Below are positions 11,114 to 49,800 of a stretch of DNA of 64,000 nucleotides, piece by piece. The stretch comes from Antedon bifida (Eukaryota > Echinodermata > Crinoidea > Comatulida > Antedonidae). The DNA lies in the NCBI GenBank assembly GCA_963402885.1, contig OY727094.1, positions 1,118,501 through 1,182,500 of the forward strand, read 5' to 3'. The position numbers were made by a program, and so were the translations under genes. The number at the start of each line of letters is the position of its first letter. Position 1 is the first letter of the stretch. Below the pieces are notes generated by a model. It did no database searches. It had not been told where the DNA came from and saw nothing but the letters and a program-made list of their open reading frames with translations.

Positions 11114-13785
11114 ACTGAAATTCCAGGCCCATGGAACGGTGGGAAAATGTGTTTATTAAATATTTATTTACATAAAATTATAAATAACGAATTACTCATT
11201 CATGCTGCGTTGGATTAAGCCATTTTTTTATTTTTAAATTATATAGCTTACAACGTTTGAAGACCGCTCAGTGCGCCTTGTAATGAATTTGCAGCAACAA
11301 TCTAGGCTCATGGTTTCACCTATCAAGTATGTTATTTACCAAAATCATAAAACATCATGACATTTTATTTGTCCAAACAAATAAAAATAATCTTTCCTTT
11401 AATAGCCATCTTTGGTTGGTATTTTCGCTTCACAGTGAATCGGGTTTTGCGCTTTATTCCGAATCATCGGTCAGTTGTATCAACAAAGCAGATACTGCAA
11501 TGATCATGTAATTCATGCCAGGATTTGGGCAATAGGTTAGTCAACGATTTACATTAAAAATAATTAAATGTGTGATTCTAGTACTATTTCAGCTATTTGC
11601 ATTATCATATGGTCAGTAAAACATTAATTGTTTTTATTCTTCAGACAATGACTGAATGGTGTCTTGGTTTCTGAAAACGAACTCAAATACGATTAGAACA
11701 AGCTATCTGAAAGCTTTGCATGGTCTGTGCAAATAAGCAGTGGATTATGGAAGATAATAAGAAGCTGCCTGAAAAGCTGGGATTCATTGTATGTTTTCTA
11801 TGGATTTAAACGGATAGTGGACGATTAGAACAAATTAGCAAAGGACAGGGAGATTAATGATGTGATTTATGCCAATGGAAAGCAGGAGACGATTTAATAG
11901 AAGAAGCTAGCAGAAGTCCGTTATCGATATTCATGGATTATTAAAATATTTGCATTCTATTTAGGAAATGCATATACTTATTGCAGCAATTATATGTTGT
12001 ATTTTAATATAAATATAAAATTGAAAAATTATTAATTTATATACACACAGCGATGAAGGAAGTCACTTTCTTTTGGCTGTTTTACTTTTTGATTTAACTT
12101 TCTGCTTATTTTTATTTGCCACTGATACCCACAACATTGTCATTTTAAAAAATGATTTGCCTTTGGATTTAATCTATAGCCAATGATGTAAAAAAAGAAG
12201 AAAAAAGATCTCACTCTTTCTTGAAAAAAAGACTATATACATTTATTTCAATAGATATGGCTCAAATAAATGTTGTTGATGTTTGCATCCATTGTTAATA
12301 ATTGTAATTGTAAATGTAATAGTTGAATCACTATAGACTGACAATAAAAACTAGAAATCAGGCCACAAATGGTAATTATGTACTCAGAATGTTACCACCT
12401 ACTTTATACTTTGTTATACGATATATTCGAAAATTTGTTTGCTTTTAATATTTGAAAAATTTAAGAAGCTCCAAAAATGTGACTCGTACACGGTTCAATA
12501 TTTACTATCCTTTATCTATCCTAATATTCATTCATTTATTTTATTATTTCCATTTAACCTAACCATAAGGTAAACGGTATCACTTTTTTTTTAAAAGCTA
12601 AATGCGCTTAGGATTCAGTTTATGCGTAGATTAAGTTGTTTTTTTAGCTTAGTTAGTTAGGCAGTATTTAAGTAATGATACCGTTTACAACTTTCATCTA
12701 TACTATTCATAAAACAACTCTCCTAAACCTTTCTTTACGCCTATATTTATTGACAATGTACGAGTCTAATTTTGTTCTAATATTGAATACAATATTAGTT
12801 TTAAATACAAATTTATTTTAGAATATATCTTATAATAATAAAGCAGAAAGTACTTCGTATTGTCTGAGTACACACTTGTCATTCAATATTCTAATTGTAT
12901 TAAATTAAATTTAATTATCTAAATAAAATGTATACTTATATCTAATGTGAATAAAAATTGTTCTTGTCATTAATATGTATTATTGTCTATTGGTTAATAA
13001 TAGACGAAACGCCAAGTAAATTATATAGTACTATTATATGTACGTGTAAATTAATGTGTACTGTAAAAAAAGTAAATATCTTACGTAATATGGTCGAGTC
13101 ATAACCAAACTAAAAATCATTTAAAATGTACTTTTTATCTCTTTTACGTATTACTATACGTTAAAGCATTGACTACTGGATAAAGTCTACCAAGCATTTC
13201 TTTTGTATTCTTTTCGTATTAATGCCGTAGTTATGACAACATATTAGCTGATATTAATATCTGTAAAATATTATAAATATGAATTTAAATTCGAAATTCA
13301 AAACAGTTGTTGGATTGTAGATAATTATTCTCATTATTAACCATTATTTGATACCATTAATTATTATGTATTAACTTACAGTATACCAGTAACCATCATA
13401 CCAATAAAATTATTCGTATATTTTGTGCTATGGTCTAGTTTACTATAAAATAAAGTTTGTATTGTTTAATGTTTTTTAAATGCCTTTTTGTTCTATTACA
13501 CAATCAATTCATCAATTTAACCAGGTCACAAATTATTCTAAATGCCCAGGAAAGAAATTATATTCCACATAGGCCTAGTTGTTGGACTGCATATGCATGT
13601 ACACGTCTCAGGCACTGTATTTTATCGCTTTGCTCTAACGCCCTCTTCGCATAATATAACAACCCATCTTCTATGTTTTTCGAGACGTGCAGAAAGATGT
13701 ATGCGACCGGGAACGAGTGCAGGATAATTGGTGTCGATATAGAGGGCGACATTTGAACAAAAATGTAAACACTAAAAATTACCAA

Positions 13786-38575
<24,790 letters not shown>

Positions 38576-40684
38576 AATCAGGCATATTCTTTCTTTCCGA
38601 AAGAATATATAACTGAATTGAACGATACTGATTTTGATCAAGTCTACCAAACGTATTTAAGTTCTTTGCTTGTCTAACCCGCTTTGCAGCGGATGTCAGC
38701 AATTCTGCGATGAAATTATTACACTCCTCACTTCCAAAGTAAAGTGTCTAGTCTCTTAAAAACAACAAATGATTAAAGAAGAATAACTTTTATTTACAAA
38801 CACAATAGAATAAACAAAACAAAAGCAGTAGTTGCATAAAAGCCCATATTTATAGCAATATTTTAATAGACAACATTTGAATCAGAAAAAAAATATTTGG
38901 TAAAGTTATGTGCTGCCCTCTGTTGGTCAATAAATACTTACAGTAGTATTTTAAAGGAAAAATGATGATAAAAATATAGATTAACAGCCACTAAAACTTA
39001 TAAAGGCAGATCAGTTGACAAAATTTGGCAAACTGCAGAAACTGCATTAACGACTTGTTTGTAAACAAACAAGAATTGGTCAAGTTTGCTAGTGTAGATT
39101 ACTACGCTTTACCACCGTATAAACTTTCAAAATAAATAAAGTTATTAAATGATGTAATATTGTTATTACTGTCTTCTTTTTGAAACAATTTTATTTAGAT
39201 CCTAATTTAATAAGGAGCAACTAACACCAACAGGAGAAGCAAACAGAGAATTTGCAAAATTTACTACAAGTACTCCTAGCTAGCTAATACTTTAATTCTT
39301 TTTTTCAATTTTATATCAGCTTTTACAATTATAAATGATGCCAAGATGCAATGCAGTGCTTTTATTTAAAATATTATGAATATTGTTATACAGTATTATA
39401 ATATTATAAATTTATTATAAATTCTAGAGAGTAAGGATAATTTCTTAGGTACTTTTAATGCTCTGTCTTTCTTTACATTCTTACTACATTCCTTCTTTTC
39501 ATGTGTACCTTGATTTCTTCCATTTTTCAATTACCGTTGCAAGTATTTTAATAATAATATATTGTACATGTAATTTCTGATATTCTGTAAAGGATGGATT
39601 GAATTTTGCCAACCTGATGATTTTCTGTGTATGTGCATGGGACATAATGAGCATGCTCAGAAAATGGCTTTTGCAAAACTCATTCCATATTTTAAAGATG
39701 CTTTTAAAACTTAATAGTCGTACATTTTAGTATCTTCTATGTAATACTTTGTAATTTTATATCAGATTGTTTTATATCTTTTTAACTCTACTTATTACTG
39801 TAAAACCTTAAATTAAGTGTTTTAATTAAGTGTGTCATTATTACCAAATAAGGTGATATCAAGCCAAATATATTAGTCTATACTTTGAATGCCGAAGTAA
39901 TTTTAAACTTATGAATGTTGTAATTGTTTACTACTTGTTATACAGATCCAATACTCTACAAGGTAAAGGTTACCGAGATAAAACTTGAGATGGGCGTGGT
40001 GACTTAAGAGGTTACCATGGTGACCTCATTCTTCCTTGCATCTATAAATAAAATGCCATAAATATGTGAATGTTTAATGTTATATATTGTAAATGTTGTA
40101 CATATGCAAGAATAACTATATAAATAATGAGCAACTGAAACTAGATTTATTTATTTTGGCAGGATCCAGCAAAAAACTAAATGTATTAGTTGTGCATATA
40201 CCTGTGATATAAACCCCCTCCTGAATAGGGCTATGTTTTTGGGGTCGGTGTATATACCTGTTATATTCACTGTTTATCTGACATGACAATCACAAATTCA
40301 GCTTGATCTTGATTGGTCAACTGGTGAATGGTTGTATAATATGTAGAACATATTATAAAATTGTTTTGTTTGTTTGTGTAAATAATTTTGGCAGGATCCA
40401 ACAAGCTCTGTTCCCAGCCGTTTTTAAGATATATACAGTAAACTAATGACTGTAATTTGTTATATATGTACATTACATGTAATCACTTCTTGTACAGTTC
40501 ATTTCTTTGCCAAAAAGTTGCAATGTTATGTAAATAAATTTTCAATATTCTATGTTTGTTGTTTGTTTGTCTATTCTATAATTAAAATTGTACACATTTC
40601 AAAACATTAAGGCAAATGATTTCATTATTTTATTAAAATACCTTCAATTTATAAACATGTCTGGTTGTTGTGAGCTTAATTACA
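38576..40684 (+). other. LIMK 3' untranslated region and downstream spacer
   Basis: No coding sequence. AATAAA occurs in tandem at 39131-39140 and again near 40047-40052, either of which could serve LIMK. A short direct repeat, TTTGGCAGGATCCA, lies at 40156-40169 and 40388-40401. The satellite starts about 2.1 kb after the LIMK stop codon. Confidence 0.55.
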
Positions 40685-43600
40685 GACATGATTGTGTCGT
40701 CATGTTGAACCATATACATGATTGTGTCGTCATGTTGAACCATATACATGTTTGTGTCGTCATGTTGAACCATATACATGATTGTGTCGTCATGTTGAAC
40801 CATATACATGATTGTGTCGTCATGTTGAACCATATACATGTTTGTGTCGTCATGTTGAACCATATACATGTTTGTGTCGTCATGTTGAACCATATACATG
40901 ATTGTGTCGTCATGTTGAACCATATACATGATTGTGTCGTCATGTTGAACCATATACATGTTTGTGTCGTCATGTTGAACCATATACATGTTTGTGTCGT
41001 CATGTTGAACCATATACATGATTGTGTCGTCATGTTGAACCATATACATGATTGTGTCGTCATGTTGAACCATATACATGATTGTGTCGTCATGTTGAAC
41101 CATATACATGTTTGTGTCGTCATGTTGAACCATATACATGATTGTGTCGTCATGTTGAACCATATACATGATTGTGTCGTCATGTTGAACCATATACATG
41201 ATTGTGTCGTCATGTTGAACCATATACATGTTTGTGTCGTCATGTTGAACCATATACATGATTGTGTCGTCATGTTGAACCATATACATGATTGTGTCGT
41301 CATGTTGAACCATATACATGATTGTGTCGTCATGTTGAACCATATACATGATTGTGTCGTCATGTTGAACCATATACATGATTGTGTCGTCATGTTGAAC
41401 CATATACATGATTGTGTCGTCATGTTGAACCATATACATGTTTGTGTCGTCATGTTGAACCATATACATGTTTGTGTCGTCATGTTGAACCATATACATG
41501 ATTGTGTCGTCATGTTGAACCATATACATGATTGTGTCGTCATGTTGAACCATATACATGATTGTGTCGTCATGTTGAACCATATACATGATTGTGTCGT
41601 CATGTTGAACCATATACATGATTGTGTCGTCATGTTGAACCATATACATGATTGTGTCGTCATGTTGAACCATATACATGTTTGTGTCGTCATGTTGAAC
41701 CATATACATGTTTGTGTCGTCATGTTGAACCATATACATGTTTGTGTCGTCATGTTGAACCATATACATGATTGTGTCGTCATGTTGAACCATATACATG
41801 TTTGTGTCGTCATGTTGAACCATATACATGTTTGTGTCGTCATGTTGAACCATATACATGATTGTGTCGTCATGTTGAACCATATACATGATTGTGTCGT
41901 CATGTTGAACCATATACATGTTTGTGTCGTCATGTTGAACCATATACATGTTTGTGTCGTCATGTTGAACCATATACATGTTTGTGTCGTCATGTTGAAC
42001 CATATACATGATTGTGTCGTCATGTTGAACCATATACATGATTGTGTCGTCATGTTGAACCATATACATGTTTGTGTCGTCATGTTGAACCATATACATG
42101 TTTGTGTCGTCATGTTGAACCATATACATGATTGTGTCGTCATGTTGAACCATATACATGTTTGTGTCGTCATGTTGAACCATATACATGTTTGTGTCGT
42201 CATGTTGAACCATATACATGATTGTGTCGTCATGTTGAACCATATACATGTTTGTGTCGTCATGTTGAACCATATACATGTTTGTGTCGTCATGTTGAAC
42301 CATATACATGTTTGTGTCGTCATGTTGAACCATATACATGTTTGTGTCGTCATGTTGAACCATATACATGATTGTGTCGTCATGTTGAACCATATACATG
42401 TTTGTGTCGTCATGTTGAACCATATACATGTTTGTGTCGTCATGTTGAACCATATACATGATTGTGTCGTCATGTTGAACCATATACATGATTGTGTCGT
42501 CATGTTGAACCATATACATGTTTGTGTCGTCATGTTGAACCATATACATGATTGTGTCGTCATGTTGAACCATATACATGATTGTGTCGTCATGTTGAAC
42601 CATATACATGTTTGTGTCGTCATGTTGAACCATATACATGTTTGTGTCGTCATGTTGAACCATATACATGATTGTGTCGTCATGTTGAACCATATACATG
42701 ATTGTGTCGTCATGTTGAACCATATACATGTTTGTGTCGTCATGTTGAACCATATACATGTTTGTGTCGTCATGTTGAACCATATACATGATTGTGTCGT
42801 CATGTTGAACCATATACATGATTGTGTCGTCATGTTGAACCATATACATGATTGTGTCGTCATGTTGAACCATATACATGTTTGTGTCGTCATGTTGAAC
42901 CATATACATGATTGTGTCGTCATGTTGAACCATATACATGATTGTGTCGTCATGTTGAACCATATACATGATTGTGTCGTCATGTTGAACCATATACATG
43001 TTTGTGTCGTCATGTTGAACCATATACATGATTGTGTCGTCATGTTGAACCATATACATGATTGTGTCGTCATGTTGAACCATATACATGATTGTGTCGT
43101 CATGTTGAACCATATACATGATTGTGTCGTCATGTTGAACCATATACATGATTGTGTCGTCATGTTGAACCATATACATGATTGTGTCGTCATGTTGAAC
43201 CATATACATGTTTGTGTCGTCATGTTGAACCATATACATGTTTGTGTCGTCATGTTGAACCATATACATGATTGTGTCGTCATGTTGAACCATATACATG
43301 ATTGTGTCGTCATGTTGAACCATATACATGATTGTGTCGTCATGTTGAACCATATACATGATTGTGTCGTCATGTTGAACCATATACATGATTGTGTCGT
43401 CATGTTGAACCATATACATGATTGTGTCGTCATGTTGAACCATATACATGTTTGTGTCGTCATGTTGAACCATATACATGTTTGTGTCGTCATGTTGAAC
43501 CATATACATGTTTGTGTCGTCATGTTGAACCATATACATGATTGTGTCGTCATGTTGAACCATATACATGTTTGTGTCGTCATGTTGAACCATATACATG

Positions 43601-46600
43601 TTTGTGTCGTCATGTTGAACCATATACATGATTGTGTCGTCATGTTGAACCATATACATGATTGTGTCGTCATGTTGAACCATATACATGTTTGTGTCGT
43701 CATGTTGAACCATATACATGTTTGTGTCGTCATGTTGAACCATATACATGTTTGTGTCGTCATGTTGAACCATATACATGATTGTGTCGTCATGTTGAAC
43801 CATATACATGATTGTGTCGTCATGTTGAACCATATACATGTTTGTGTCGTCATGTTGAACCATATACATGTTTGTGTCGTCATGTTGAACCATATACATG
43901 ATTGTGTCGTCATGTTGAACCATATACATGTTTGTGTCGTCATGTTGAACCATATACATGTTTGTGTCGTCATGTTGAACCATATACATGATTGTGTCGT
44001 CATGTTGAACCATATACATGTTTGTGTCGTCATGTTGAACCATATACATGTTTGTGTCGTCATGTTGAACCATATACATGTTTGTGTCGTCATGTTGAAC
44101 CATATACATGTTTGTGTCGTCATGTTGAACCATATACATGATTGTGTCGTCATGTTGAACCATATACATGTTTGTGTCGTCATGTTGAACCATATACATG
44201 TTTGTGTCGTCATGTTGAACCATATACATGATTGTGTCGTCATGTTGAACCATATACATGTTTGTGTCGTCATGTTGAACCATATACATGATTGTGTCGT
44301 CATGTTGAACCATATACATGTTTGTGTCGTCATGTTGAACCATATACATGATTGTGTCGTCATGTTGAACCATATACATGATTGTGTCGTCATGTTGAAC
44401 CATATACATGTTTGTGTCGTCATGTTGAACCATATACATGATTGTGTCGTCATGTTGAACCATATACATGTTTGTGTCGTCATGTTGAACCATATACATG
44501 TTTGTGTCGTCATGTTGAACCATATACATGATTGTGTCGTCATGTTGAACCATATACATGATTGTGTCGTCATGTTGAACCATATACATGATTGTGTCGT
44601 CATGTTGAACCATATACATGTTTGTGTCGTCATGTTGAACCATATACATGTTTGTGTCGTCATGTTGAACCATATACATGTTTGTGTCGTCATGTTGAAC
44701 CATATACATGATTGTGTCGTCATGTTGAACCATATACATGTTTGTGTCGTCATGTTGAACCATATACATGATTGTGTCGTCATGTTGAACCATATACATG
44801 TTTGTGTCGTCATGTTGAACCATATACATGATTGTGTCGTCATGTTGAACCATATACATGATTGTGTCGTCATGTTGAACCATATACATGATTGTGTCGT
44901 CATGTTGAACCATATACATGATTGTGTCGTCATGTTGAACCATATACATGATTGTGTCGTCATGTTGAACCATATACATGATTGTGTCGTCATGTTGAAC
45001 CATATACATGTTTGTGTCGTCATGTTGAACCATATACATGTTTGTGTCGTCATGTTGAACCATATACATGATTGTGTCGTCATGTTGAACCATATACATG
45101 ATTGTGTCGTCATGTTGAACCATATACATGATTGTGTCGTCATGTTGAACCATATACATGATTGTGTCGTCATGTTGAACCATATACATGATTGTGTCGT
45201 CATGTTGAACCATATACATGATTGTGTCGTCATGTTGAACCATATACATGTTTGTGTCGTCATGTTGAACCATATACATGTTTGTGTCGTCATGTTGAAC
45301 CATATACATGTTTGTGTCGTCATGTTGAACCATATACATGATTGTGTCGTCATGTTGAACCATATACATGTTTGTGTCGTCATGTTGAACCATATACATG
45401 TTTGTGTCGTCATGTTGAACCATATACATGATTGTGTCGTCATGTTGAACCATATACATGATTGTGTCGTCATGTTGAACCATATACATGTTTGTGTCGT
45501 CATGTTGAACCATATACATGTTTGTGTCGTCATGTTGAACCATATACATGTTTGTGTCGTCATGTTGAACCATATACATGATTGTGTCGTCATGTTGAAC
45601 CATATACATGATTGTGTCGTCATGTTGAACCATATACATGTTTGTGTCGTCATGTTGAACCATATACATGTTTGTGTCGTCATGTTGAACCATATACATG
45701 ATTGTGTCGTCATGTTGAACCATATACATGTTTGTGTCGTCATGTTGAACCATATACATGTTTGTGTCGTCATGTTGAACCATATACATGATTGTGTCGT
45801 CATGTTGAACCATATACATGTTTGTGTCGTCATGTTGAACCATATACATGTTTGTGTCGTCATGTTGAACCATATACATGTTTGTGTCGTCATGTTGAAC
45901 CATATACATGTTTGTGTCGTCATGTTGAACCATATACATGATTGTGTCGTCATGTTGAACCATATACATGTTTGTGTCGTCATGTTGAACCATATACATG
46001 TTTGTGTCGTCATGTTGAACCATATACATGATTGTGTCGTCATGTTGAACCATATACATGTTTGTGTCGTCATGTTGAACCATATACATGATTGTGTCGT
46101 CATGTTGAACCATATACATGTTTGTGTCGTCATGTTGAACCATATACATGATTGTGTCGTCATGTTGAACCATATACATGATTGTGTCGTCATGTTGAAC
46201 CATATACATGTTTGTGTCGTCATGTTGAACCATATACATGATTGTGTCGTCATGTTGAACCATATACATGTTTGTGTCGTCATGTTGAACCATATACATG
46301 TTTGTGTCGTCATGTTGAACCATATACATGATTGTGTCGTCATGTTGAACCATATACATGATTGTGTCGTCATGTTGAACCATATACATGATTGTGTCGT
46401 CATGTTGAACCATATACATGTTTGTGTCGTCATGTTGAACCATATACATGTTTGTGTCGTCATGTTGAACCATATACATGTTTGTGTCGTCATGTTGAAC
46501 CATATACATGATTGTGTCGTCATGTTGAACCATATACATGTTTGTGTCGTCATGTTGAACCATATACATGATTGTGTCGTCATGTTGAACCATATACATG

Positions 46601-46606
46601 TTTGTG
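40685..46606. repeat. 30-bp satellite array, about 198 units with higher-order blocks
   Basis: Almost 5.9 kb consists of one 30-bp unit (ATTGTGTCGTCATGTTGAAC followed by CATATACATG). The only variation seen is A or T at one position (first at 40691, then every 30 bp). The order of the two variants repeats: block 1 at 40681-42450 (59 units), block 2 at 42451-44220 (59 units, same order), block 3 at 44221-46020 (60 units; first 20 differ, last 40 match) and a partial block 4 at 46021 onward (20 units, same as the start of block 3). The unit is a multiple of three with no stop in several frames, which explains open frames of about 2000 codons on both strands. It lies between the convergent 3' ends of LIMK and RPUSD4. 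Confidence 0.97.
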
Positions 46607-46832
46607 TTATAAATTTATATTTTTATAAATATTAAGAACCGTTTGTTGTATGATAATATAAAACAAACTCCAAATATGTGAGGCAAGCCAATATTTCGAA
46701 CGTTATTTGTTCATCTTGAATATAATTATATTTTGTAGCAAAGCAAAGTTCTATTGTCATGAAGTCAATACTTTCATCTTCACAAATTCCCATTGAAAAG
46801 TTTTCACATTCAAATCAAATGTCCTATAATTC

Positions 46833-49800
46833 TTATGAAACCTTAAGTTTCAGATACGACAAGTTTTTGTTAAAAAACTGTGGTAGCCGAGTTGTGATGG
46901 AGAGATTGCGACCCTGATAGATTTCCGGTAAAAATATCTGGTGAGCATGAAGGTGCATCGGCATTGTGCGAACTTTGGCCTGTCGGAGTCTAAATCGCTG
47001 AAGCATTTCAACTGGAAGTTTCTGTAAAGAATAAAAAATGCGTTGACGTTGACATTAAACAAAAAGAAATATGTGTTAGGCAATTTTTCCTGTACCACTC
47101 CTGTGGTTTTGAAGTTTACTTCTGAATTTTACGTTTGTTTGAAAGTTTTCAGTTTCGTATTTGAATATTCAAACTATCCAGGAAGCTTCACTCATTCTAC
47201 ACGAGTAATTCCCGAGTCTACTAACAGGTTTAAATCTAGAATGATTTGCTTACTTGTGGCGCAATTTTATTGAAATGCGAGTATTTATGATCCCCTAGAA
47301 TGGGGCAACCCAAACCAAACGCCATGTGACATCGTACCTGGTGTTTCACACCTGTAAATAACATGAATTATGATTTAAAAAGAAAATATGACGACTTTAA
47401 AGGCAAATTTAAGATGCTTTGGATAAATAGTGATATAAACTTTGTCTTCACCTGTAAATAAGATTAATTATGATTTTAAAAAGTTTTCAAGTTTCAATAA
47501 ACATTTATTTAAAATGGTCATTACAAACAACATATAACAAACAATATTTCAATAAACAACAATTAATATAAGACCATCTTAGGGATCAAAATTAGAGGTA
47601 AAACTTGTCTCACAATGACCCCTAAAATAATAAGAATAAAGAAAATTGTACAATAAATTTTGGATAATAGCGATATAAACTTTTTCTTCACCTGTAACAG
47701 CTTGAACTTCGACGAGGGCAGCAGTACCATTATCATCCAGAACTCTGAACTTTGACACAGCCTTTGTACCAAAAGATCTGCTCTTTTTTTGCCATAGATT
47801 TTTGTAGACATCGCCGATATCAGGTTTTAAACTCATCTAGAAAATAGTTCAAATAAAAGGTAAAGGATATTCTGAGATGTAAAAAAAGTATGAAGCACTT
47901 ATAGAAATAGGTTCAACTTTACCCTGTGCTTTCCTTCAACTTCTTTCTCAATCATTGGGATGTCTAATATTCCTATAAAAAAAAATGGATCATTAAATAA
48001 CTTTCTTTCATAAATTATATTGAATAAATAATTTGAATTGCATTTGAAATAAATTTACCTTTAGTTGGTTCTGGAACACCTACTGTAATAACCCTGAAAA
48101 TTAAAAAGACATTTTTATTTTTAGTTTATGGTGGACTTGATAAATAAAGAAAACAGAACACATTACGGAATATTAAACTTTAACAAAAACTATTCTATTT
48201 TTCCTTACCAATATTTTTTACTGATCACATGATTTCTAAACATTGCCTGTAATGTTAATTTCATTTCTTCTGTTTTCGCAAATAGCATCACACCAGTAGT
48301 CTCCTTGTCCAGCCTGTGTACCATGTGAAGTGTCAAGTCTTCTTGTTGTCCTGGTAACATTTTAGCCAATCGGGGCAACAGCTCCTCAATATTATTCACA
48401 ACCCCTGGTCCTCCTGAAATATTAAGATATTAATTTCTTTAATTAATTAATTTTTAGTTGTGTGATAGGTTGGGTATTAAAATATTCCTTTTAAATTCTT
48501 CATTCAATCTACTACCGTCTAACTACTGTCACATGAACACGACAGTCTCAATTATTATACAGTAAATTGAATTCATGAGTTGACTTAGTGAATAGTGGGA
48601 TATACAGAGGGAGGTCTTAACCTGTCCAGAAGATCAAGAAAACAGTACCAGTGACTAAATACTTTTCTGGAAAGTACAGTACTACCTTACTTTAAGATTA
48701 CATGATGTATTAATGTGAATTTCTTCTGCGCTACAAATACCATGTTTTAAAGCTCTGCCTAAACAGGGAAGAGTGAACACTTTTCCCTGGTCTACAGTAT
48801 CAAACTAGTTTGACAAAAAAAGTGAGATGTACCCAAATATGGTAGTGATATGCCTAAATATGGTACAGTAGTGATATGACATCACATTTTTTTGTCGCAT
48901 AAAGTTTGATAGTATAGACAGAGCTTTATTTCAAGATTAAATGTATTAATGTGAATTTCTTGTTTTACTAAATACTACTGATCGTATAAGTTTATTAAAA
49001 AAACAAAGTACCATGACATGGCAATCCATACGGCTTGTCTATTGCAAGAATTTCACCTGATAAAAAAAAGAAAAGAAAGAGTCTGTTGTATAAGTTTGCG
49101 AGTAAATATAGAGCATCAACAGTTTGTCATTGCAAGTTGCTAAAATGCAAGATTCATTCACCTTCATTGTAAATTATTCTTGATTTGAGAATACTTGTCA
49201 CTTTTGCTGGAGGCAACCTCTTTAAATCCGGCACTGTATCTGTGTAAATTTTAAACCCTTTACTGTCAAAGCCAGTATTCTTGCTACTTGTAACTACAGT
49301 AAATAAAAGAGAATTTGATTTAAAATGTTAAATGCAGAAATGAAAAATATAGCCATAATGTGTATGTTTAATATTTTTATTTTCTATGAACTTTTGTAAA
49401 ACTATCACACTTTATTTATTTAAATTGTGAAATTTTAGTAGTTTGTAAATTGAATTGGTACATTTTAGACTTTCATTACCAGTTTCACTTCGTAAACTGT
49501 CTCGGACATTCATTGCGGCAGCTTTGGCCGGGGATAGTTCTGATGGTTTTTGTTTTTCTGGATCTTTAATTTTTTTCTTTTCTGTACCATCAAATTTAAT
49601 GTAAATTGTATTTTCCTCTTCTTCTATTCCTCTGAAGTTGTCATTTATTTTTAAATCATGTGTAGAAATGTTACTATCAGTGAAAATATTTGAGTCTGAT
49701 GATTCATGATTGTCATTGTTCTGTGGTTTAATTGTCGACCGGACAAATGGGTCTTGGCCCTCTGAAAAAGTTTCTTTAGGCACCCTAAATGGTAGTTTCC

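Larger units (their letters stand above)
5516..13785. other. Intergenic region between SLC5 and LIMK
   Basis: No protein-coding exon could be supported across about 8 kb. It holds the SLC5 3' UTR (AATAAA-like signals near 6424-6431 and 6479-6484), several short tandem repeats listed separately, and many AT-rich low-complexity tracts. A comparatively GC-rich block at about 6790-6950 could be a promoter or untranslated first exon of LIMK, but nothing proves it. About 12065-12170 is a copy of a dispersed repeat also seen at 34921-35060 and, inverted, at 61580-61770. Confidence 0.5.

Noticed and set aside
10720-11218. Open frames across the 20-21 bp minisatellite
   Set aside because: Frames are open on both strands only because of the repeat, and 20/21-bp length changes shift the frame.
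40685-46606. CRISPR-like array
   Set aside because: There are no spacers; the 30-bp units are contiguous and identical apart from one base, in an animal genome.
40588-46635. Open reading frames of about 2000 codons over the satellite on both strands
   Set aside because: The unit length is a multiple of three and happens to lack stops in several frames. The only variation is non-synonymous in all of them, and there is no sign of selection or of a gene structure.
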